From contig CM056583.1 in the NCBI GenBank assembly GCA_029721435.1, positions 70,550,120 to 70,614,119 of the forward strand: DNA of 64,000 nucleotides, given 5' to 3'. This DNA is from Gymnothorax reevesii. Taxonomy: Eukaryota; Chordata; Actinopteri; Anguilliformes; Muraenidae. The position numbers were made by a program, and so were the translations under genes. Under the pieces are notes generated by a model. The model was not told where the DNA came from and ran no database searches. It was given only the letters and a program-made list of their open reading frames with translations. Shown in pieces: positions 56,226 through 64,000 of the stretch (its first letter is position 1; each line of letters begins with the position of its first letter).

Positions 56226-58332
56226 TATATTGTCCTACACTTCTTTGTGGGTGGGACATTTTGACATGCACAGGGAGATGCTGAATATATAAGAATATAT
56301 TGCATGCCAAGCCATCCTCAAGCTGATGGTGGCTTCACTGATATTTGGACACATAGGGTTGTGTCCCTAGGCCATTTATGCACTGTGGCAATAACAGGGT
56401 TTTGAGTTGGCAGATAAGATGCACATTTTAAAAATATAAATGGGCATCAATTTCTAGAGCCCAACAACTTTGTAATGCTACTTGTACAATTCTCAGGATT
56501 GGCAACTGTGATTGGTTCAAGTACATCCCTATCCATCCCACCCTGGGGGACCCTGAGACCATGTGATCAGGATATTCTTCAGCAGGCACAATGCTCAGGT
56601 TATTATGCACTTTGTCAGTTGACATGACCTCTGTACTGAATAGTATTAAGATAACAGAGGGGCTACATCAGTGTACATGATGATAACCATCAGGAGGAAC
56701 GGAAACTCTACTCTTCCTTTTTCAGCAAAGATGTCCCTTCAACATTTGTTATTCACAGATGTGGTGATTACATCATATACTGCGGCCCCAGGAGTCGGCT
56801 ATTGACTGAATTGGACCCTGAAGACATTACATTGCGCACTATTTCATTGGTAATGACACGGTGAATTACGGGTTGTCAATGTAAACCCCAATGAAGAAAT
56901 GTCAATGGATGAATAATTATTCAACCTGAGGTGTCTGGAGTCCATTTAATTGGATAGAGGCTTCTGCATTTTTGAATTTCCTACTGTATCCTTTATTTAA
57001 GAAATGGCTCAATCATTACCAAATAAATGATTTCTAATCTTTAGACTTTTTTCTTTTTTTTTTGTGACCATCAGTGCATAGTCCAAGTGTACCACCTGGG
57101 TTTGTGTATAGCTGAACTTTTGGGAGTCGAGTAAGAGGCGCAATTTCAGTAAGGAATGGGCAATGTCGTATAGGCCAGTGCTCAAGCCAGATGTTTCCAT
57201 ATTTTTTTTTCCAGCTGCCTTTTTTTTATCACCGATCTGGACCTTTGATGACGTGCTGTTGGCCGTCAGGACTTTCACCTCTCAAAGTGCTCCTCATTAC
57301 CGCCTACCCGCCTACCTACCGGCTACCCGGATATTATGTCCCCCATGTCATCCAATGTTGCTGTCAGTAAGGTGAGATTTAAAGTTGGAAACACATTTAA
57401 CCTTCTCAAAGCACCGTTTCACTGACTCTTTGTTTTAAGTTTACCCAAGGCGAGTATTTGAGACTCTCTACATTTGGTTTGCAACAAAACAGCCTGCATT
57501 AGGAAGGAGGGACAGCCTCAAATCAGTGCCCCCCCCCCCAATGAGGTGTACCCAATAACTATGGACCACTCAGACAGTAGATTAATGAGGATGCAATCAC
57601 GGCATAGTTTTTCCATGTGAAAAAGTGAAATAAATTTGAAATCATTTTTGTTTTGGAGGTAGGAAAGGGCAGAAATGGCACATATGGATTTGAGCACATA
57701 CTGTAAAACGCACAAATGTGTATAGGCAGCAACTTTTTTTTTTTTTTTTGGTACTTCAACTCCGCAATTTCAAGTTTAGCCTTTAATGAGAGGCTGTTTG
57801 GATTATCTCCAGCTCCAAGCTCCTCTTGTGTGACAGGTTATGCATTCTTTAGCCATCTGACAAGTACATACACTTATTCAGGACCAAAGAAAATTGGCCT
57901 TGGGTGAGCGATTACTGTTTGGACTACTCTGTATGTTCTGCTGAACTCTATGGGTTCTTGATGTGGAGGCCATAGGTAGTGAGGGAGGGGACTGTGCAAA
58001 TTCTTCCTAAAATACACTTTACACACAACGGATATGCTACGTGGATACGTTTGTTAAACATTTTAACTTACTGACATGCAAAAATGTATATCTTTTCCCT
58101 CCTCTCAGCACGGTCTCCTTGTCTTCGTACGCCTTACCCTGCCCTTGCAGCATAATGTCAACTATGTCCTTGATGGTTTATGCTTCACTGATGTTAGCTT
58201 TGTTGCTTTCCTCTGTCTGGAGGTCTGTGGTACAATGTGCAGCTGGATCCATCAAGGTCATGGAATTTCCTTCAATCGTGAGATATGTACTTTGGTAGCG
58301 TTTGGTAGCATCACAGAAAGTGAAACTGTCAC
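56226..58332. other. No gene recognised
   Basis: At 56880-56960 an AT-rich block with TAATTATT and TTTAATTGGAT has the look of a conserved non-coding element, which I cannot test. There is a C-run at 57530-57539 and a T-run at 57727-57739. Frames of 81-86 codons around 58041-58423 on both strands are unsupported. Confidence 0.4.
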
Positions 58333-58667
58333 TTAACCTCTTAAGCCCCAGCCTCTTTTTTAGGTTTCTGTTTGAAAATGACATACCCAAAATGAATAGA
58401 GTATATCTCTGTTTGTGTAGCATGAAGTATCAGAGAGGGAGACATGGAAATGTGGAGAGAGGGTTGATTTTCTGACGCTACTCGGATTTTGATATTTGAA
58501 CATTAATATGCTTGGCGTTTGAGTTGTGCTTGGTGTATGTAAAAATGACTTATATGTACTTGTAGCAGACACTCTCCTGTTTCATTTGATGTGTAATATG
58601 ACTATATTGCTACTAAATTAGCGCGGCGTTGTAGGTATTTTGCTGCGGTGAGTCTTTAGGAGGTTAA
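58333..58667. mobile_element. TTAA-flanked 335-bp miniature element, CCTCYTAA ends
   Basis: TTAACCTCTTAAGCCCCAGC at 58333 faces GCGGTGAGTCTTTAGGAGGTTAA ending at 58667. The inverted ends match at CCTCYTAA with further partial similarity, and TTAA is present at both borders. The wording matches a piggyBac-type miniature family I associate with teleosts. It is non-coding. Confidence 0.78.
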
Positions 58668-61600
58668 CCTCTACACATGGGGTTTGGGGGGGTGCAGGGA
58701 CAGCGGTTAGAGCTCTCAGCACCTTGGAGCCTCCTCTCACTATTTGCAAGGACCAAGTTCTCTGAAGGTATATATGGTGGTCAAGGAGGCATTTGTTTTG
58801 ACTTGAGTCACATTTGTTCCCTGAGAATTGAGCAAGTCAAGGTAACACGAATGAAGTCATGATACATGATGCTGACTACTGTACTATATAAGGTTTTTTA
58901 GACATAATCTGGCTTCATGTTGTAATTACACTGTTCTGGTTCTTTTGTAGTATACTGGAGATGAAATGGAGTAATAATTTACTGTGATCACTGAAAAAGA
59001 TAAAACATTGACAAAATTGTATAATATAATAATTGTATCATATATAATAGGAGTATAGTACGCAACCTCCATAATATAGTCTGAAATGCTCCAGTTAAAC
59101 TACTCAGTTGAATTTCATTTACAAATGCAAAAACCCTGTAAAACCTTTGTCAACCATGAAGAGAGGGATTGCAGCAAAAACAAAACGAGGATATAGCCTA
59201 TGTAAGACAATATTGTTACATAATTAAGGAAAATTTTGACAAATTCATTGCCACACCATGATAATGAGATCTCTTCAACCTACAGCACAGTTTGGTTTCA
59301 TGAATTTACAAGGAAGATGGCATTTGCATTCACTTCACATATATATAAAAGATAAGTTCACCCTGCATCAGTGTGCGTGTACTGGGTGTGTTCTTGGCCT
59401 GCATGCATCTCTGACTTCTGAGTTGGGTAGTCTTGCTCTTTTGAGGTAATGATCCTTTTTATAGAGTTAATATTTCATTAACCACCTAGTATGACAATGT
59501 TGTGTACAACATCTAACCGCATCATATCGAGGGCTCACTGCAATATACAGTTATGTCCAATATATAACATCTGGACATAACTCTTTATTGCAGTCAGCCC
59601 TCCATATATTGATTATTAAATCAGTGGAATGGTTCAAGTGATTGGCTTGTTTTTTTTTGTTTTTTTTTTTTGCCCTATTCAAACCAGTGCTTCGGTGCAA
59701 TCATATCCCGTTTGGAAGCTTTTAACACCAGCCTTAAACTACAGTGTCTTTTTGGAGAGAAAATAAATCCAACTCTGAACCTGATTATGTGAGCATTTAT
59801 CCAATTTACTCCCTTAGGCACCGACCCTGGGAGTCCTGTGGGAATTAGAGGAAGGGAGGAGAGACTTTGTTAATTTACAGATGTTATTTGTGAGACCATC
59901 TAGTGGTCAGATATTGCTTGTTTAACCTGTAATTACCACTCAGAAGTGGTATTAGGGTAAGGGTTCACAGTGTAAATTAAGTGCACCTATGGCTTTGGCA
60001 GTTTCAGAAATGGGTCGGTCTTCCACACATTCTCAATGGCAACTAAACCTGCAGTTACGAGGAGTGCTAATGTGGGTATTGGGACAAAGCCAGTGAGAGA
60101 GAGAGTCATTTGGCTCTACACTCTTGTGGGGAGTTTTCACTGCCAGAGCTAGTAATGAAAAAGACTTCATAGAAATGAATGGTAAGCATTTACTTACCAC
60201 CTACTGTTACAGAGCAAAGACTTAATTATGATTGCATGGTAAAGGAGTGGAAAAGAAATATTATAAATGTGTAAAATCCTGGGATGGGAGTTAATGGGAG
60301 AACAAAAACAGACTCCCTGTGAAGATTTATCTATTGGCCTGCATTGGGAAATGATGTTATAGATTATGCCATCAGAGAGATTTCTCCTAACCAATGCATT
60401 AATTTTCTTACCATAACATCTCAGATCACACTGTACTTAACTCTGCGATGACAGTTCACCTTCCCTGTTCATAGCCTGTTCTCCAACCCAGCACCTTTCA
60501 AATGAACAGGGTTAAGGTGTAACTGACTACGTCAATGCATTTCATTGTAAGAACACATAAATATATCTGTGGGATAACTGTCAATGTAAGGGATATCAGA
60601 TAAACAAAGGAGGTAGGAATATGGCCTCAAAATATCTGAACCATATGTTTATTCTGCACAATCCGCTCAAGTTTACAATTTTGCATCGCCTAATCAGAAA
60701 GCAGACAAGAAGCAAACAAGTTTTCCACTGCATAGTTTGCCATTGAATGTTTTTATTTTTTTATCTGTTGCCAAAAAAAAAAAAAACAACAAAAGATGAA
60801 ACTGATGAAGATGAAACTAATTGAGAAATACTCAATTAGATTCTGGAACCATTTAACTGAAACAGGCTCTGATTCCCACCATCAGAGATGGGGGGGGGGG
60901 GGGGGGAAACACCTGAGCTTGAATATCTGGGATTTTCGAACAGAAACTACATCTCAGTGATCCCCTCAAAATTATTTTAATCCCACAAGTGAAGCAAATA
61001 AATATTTCAAACAGTGGTACAGTGAGATTAAATATCTTATATTTGAGTGCTATAACATTGTACAGAGAATATAGATAAGTTTATTTCAGGCTCATACCCC
61101 ATATAAGGTATACAGGTAAACAGGTAAATGAATGAGGAAAGAACGGAGGGGGATTGAGCTGCAATTCAAATAAGCTGCACAGCGAATAACAGTTCCGGCC
61201 TCTCACACAGCCCAGCCAAAACCAAACTAATCCTTCAGCTAGTCTTCAAAGGATTGCTGGGCACAAGGCGGCTTTAAACACTTAACTCCTGGGTGCCAGC
61301 AACAGAAACAAGTTTCCACACCCAGCATCACCTTCAAAAATGTCAAAAGAAGAATTTCAAAGCAAGACAACAAAGAAGCGTGGAAGTCCTGGTGGAAGGA
61401 TCAGCAGATCCAACAGGGAACACTCTATTTAAACCAGAGATACCAAACATTGTGCAGAGGGGCAGAACGAGAGGTATTCAGATTCATGAACTAAGGTCAA
61501 ACACAGGGAATTCACCGAGCAACCAGACTGAAGGGCAAAGGCAAGAACCCAAGTCAAATAGGACAAGCTTGGGGTCAACCACAAAAATAAAATCAAGCTG

Positions 61601-62751
61601 AGAGAAGGGCAAGGCAAAATCATTAGTCAGAGAGAAACCGGTCATTGCTAGTGGCGACCTTCAAAAGCGCCACACCCGTTTTGGAAACTTTCAATTTGGT
61701 ATGTTAGGCTGTGATGTCACAAGCTTATCTTAAATGGGAACTATGGCTGTCAATTATATGTTCTCAAAAAGAGAAATGCACGGCAACTGCTTATACATTG
61801 ATAAGCTGTAAGATTAAGGCCACCTGCCTGATATAGTGAAGATCCCCCTTGTGCTGCAAAAATAACTCAATCAAAATGATGTCACTTGAATTTCCAAACT
61901 CAGGATTTTCCAGCAGAACATTTTCTAGAGTATTACTGTCCCTCCCCTAGTTTACCCAGTCGAAGCGCATGATGCAAAAAAAAAAAATAGGACTCATTGG
62001 ACAAAGCCACCTTCAAATAGTCCAAGGTCCACTTCTGAAGCTCAGGTGCCCATTAGGGGCACTTTTCCAGGTGAACCAAGGTTAGAGTGCGCACTTTGAC
62101 TGGTTTAAAAGTGTAATGCACAGCAGGGTGTGAAGTAACGTGTGTTCACAGCAGATTGTTAACATAAATATTAAGGTCATGTCTAAGACAGTCAGTAGAT
62201 GGTATGATGATGTTTTTGTTTGTAGTACTTGAACTGTCTACAAATTAACCTTTCTTAAAAGTCAACCTGGATGTTTCTAACATGCTATCTCTTGTTTGTT
62301 GAGCATCTACAAAGGACCATCAAAATAAAGTGTTACCAACAGTCCTTACTTAAATATTATTGAAATTCTCAACGATTTGTGCCACAGTCACCTTTTTGTC
62401 AGTTTGGACCAGATGGGATTGCCTTCTCAGCCCTCATTTATCGATGAACCTTGTCTAACATTGTTGGTAATTTTGCTCCATACATTAAGAATTTTACTCC
62501 ACAGGTATTCAATAGTTCTAATCACCCTTTGATGAAGCACACTTTTGATCAAAGAATATCTGATCCTGGAGATGTTTTTGTTTTACCTCCAAGTATTTGG
62601 TTTTGAGAAAATACAACCTCGAGGATTTTTATGGTCTGTATTTGTGGACAAGTCAATACCGTATTTTTTGTTTTTTTTTATTTTGTTCGAAAATCATAAA
62701 ATAAACTGAAATAAGTTTGCCAGTTTGGTACAAGTGCCTTGCTTAATTTAA
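58668..62751. other. No gene recognised
   Basis: The stretch is mostly AT-rich and non-coding. There are A or T runs at 59650-59671 and 60773-60786 and an 18-base G run at 60890-60907. AACATCTAACC...GTTATGTCCA-type inverted wording lies around 59500-59585. A 102-codon forward frame (61293-61601) is Ser/Thr/Gln-rich and has no motif. AAAGTGTTACC at 62329-62339 resembles the end of the hAT-type miniature element at 19971-20339. Confidence 0.4.
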
Positions 62752-63510
62752 CACTCAAGTGACTGAGTGGGGTCTCATTTACGACCCCAAAAGTATAGTT
62801 TTATGTGCTATCTTGATGTATTAATCAGAAAAATGCTTCCCTTTATGAGTTTGAGGTATTCCTCTTACAACTTCTCATAGTCTTAAGAATTGGAACATTG
62901 GTGTGGCAAGGATAACTGAAAGATGTGTGGGGTCATTTATAACCCCAGAGACAGGAGTCCTTTTCAAGTTGACAAAAGGGCAATCAGAGGCTGCTTACCT
63001 CATCCAAAGCAAATTACTATTATTATTTCCTATTTAGAGGTGGAAAATGTGCACCCAGAGGGAGCGCATACCATCCATCAAGTAACACAAATAAATCACT
63101 TAGTCCATTAACCCTGTTAATTGGGTCTATTTGTAAATTTAAATTTTTAAATATTTTTGGCTGTTAGTTTTTTGCCTAGTAAAGATCAAATTTTATTGAT
63201 TTGGTCCTTGGACCAATATCTACCCATTGTAAATTTTGGTAAAGATTGCATCATTAGTCTTTGGGGTAAAGTTAGAGACGCAGACACGCGCACGCGCGCG
63301 CACGCAGGCGCGCACACACACACACGAACATAATTCCCTTGGCAGGGGTAAAACAGCCATAAATCATGTTATTCTGGATCTGATAAGCAAGGTTTACAGC
63401 AAAACATAACAATTTAGTGAATAAAAGTTGACCATTAAAATATACCATTGCCCATAAGGTCAAATAGCATTCATATTTTCTGGGGTCAGAAATGACCCCA
63501 CACAAGTGCC
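62752..63510 (+). repeat. Dispersed GGGGTCATTTAYGACCCC repeat, copy 2 (piggyBac-like ends)
   Basis: The left edge is TTTAACACTCAAGTGACTGA then GTGGGGTCTCATTTACGACC. The right side near 63482 has GGGGTCAGAAATGACCCCAC then ACAAGTG, the approximate inverse. The first ~360 bp match 38540-38880 in order (ATTCCTCTTACAACTTCTCA, AATGTGCACCCAGAGGGAG, ACCATCCATCAA). A second internal GGGGTCATTTATAACCCC lies at 62930. TTAA occurs at the left edge but not clearly at the right, so the piggyBac assignment is tentative. Confidence 0.6.
63279..63327. repeat. Alternating purine-pyrimidine (CG/CA)n tract
   Basis: ACGCGCACGCGCGCGCACGC continues into (CA)n. A long alternating CG/CA run is a classic potential Z-DNA former. 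Confidence 0.92.
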
Positions 63511-64000
63511 CATATGTGTTGGCACCCTCTTCTAATCAGTTCACCATGACTGCATGCAGTGCCACTTGCATCTCAAAAATGGCATGTTAAGAATATGTCC
63601 GATGTCAGTGGCTAGATTTTGTCTGGAGTATCTTCAGTTCTGGCAGACCTGCAGTAGCAATTTGACAAAGATGAAATAGCGGAGAATCCAAATAAGCAGC
63701 TGGCCTTTTGATCGGAGGTCATGCAGGAAGTATTCCTTTCCAAGGAAATGATTACCATTCATAGATATGTAATGGGGCTATCTACGCGGAGGTGCAGTTT
63801 CAATAGGAAAAGTTAAATTGAATATTGAAAACTGTGTTTCCGTGTACATGCACAGTTTGAGATGTCAGGCAATCTATATTTATATGCATGTTTTGATTTA
63901 AATGATCAAAAATATTCTTCTATATTCAATGAATTCATGTTCACCATTCAACTAGTATGATTCTCCATACCACTTGATGCCAAGTGGAGTGGAAATAATC
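63511..64000. other. No gene recognised
   Basis: This is non-coding DNA to the window edge, and I see no repeat boundary. Confidence 0.5.

Noticed and set aside
61293..61601. 102-codon forward frame as a gene
   Set aside because: It is Ser/Thr/Gln-rich with no motif, and the DNA looks like repeat-derived purine-rich sequence.
62752..63120. A TTAA-bounded piggyBac element ending at the TTAACCC near 63110
   Set aside because: The sequences next to the two TTAA sites are not inverted copies of each other; the better partner end is near 63482-63510.

Overview
This window looks like gene-poor, repeat-rich nuclear DNA of a fish, most likely a ray-finned (teleost-grade) fish. The evidence is the repeat content. 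There are at least five distinguishable Tc1-like transposon families of the kinds that dominate fish genomes, two tRNA-derived SINEs whose bodies match types common in teleosts, several piggyBac-style (TTAA-flanked) miniature elements, a DIRS1-like gag relic, a Ty3/gypsy reverse transcriptase relic, and many microsatellites. I cannot name a species. No intact host gene is visible. Nearly all open reading frames are short, and the longer ones are transposon relics, tandem-repeat translations or chance.

Layout. 1-7.8 kb: mostly unassigned, with one internally deleted Tc1 copy (4230-5150). 7.8-13 kb: interleaved copies of two dispersed repeats, a truncated Tc1 copy, and an older CG-containing repeat split by a 640-bp inverted-repeat element. 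14.3-14.8 kb: a SINE followed by a miniature element. 18.2-20.4 kb: a TA/CA microsatellite, a foldback element with a 15-bp minisatellite, a degenerate tandem array with a GC-rich hairpin, and a 369-bp miniature element with a perfect 8-bp target duplication. 21.1-28.4 kb: a Tc1 graveyard. One Tc1 copy is split by a 2.9-kb insertion that is itself split by another Tc1 element, and next to it lie a SINE and a further interrupted Tc1 copy. 32.3-37.9 kb: tandem repeats, a full-length but decayed Tc1 element, a gypsy RT fragment and another Tc1 end. 43.3-46.0 kb: a seven-unit, 169-bp tandem array opening with a 32-bp palindrome and running into a DIRS-like gag relic. 46.7-50.6 kb: a 3.9-kb structure bounded by ~150-bp inverted repeats and holding nested miniature elements. 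50.7-58.7 kb: several TTAA-type elements and a pre-miRNA-sized hairpin. 54.0 kb: a weak candidate for a host terminal exon.

The genes do not form a pathway. The biology is layered transposition, and the nesting orders several insertions in time. The least explained feature is a set of loci that share a TATCCC...GGGATA hairpin, four of which also carry long or period-150-to-220 repeats rich in (GTCC/GACA)n. These look like one modular, non-coding element type. All calls come from reading the sequence and remembered family features. No database search was run.
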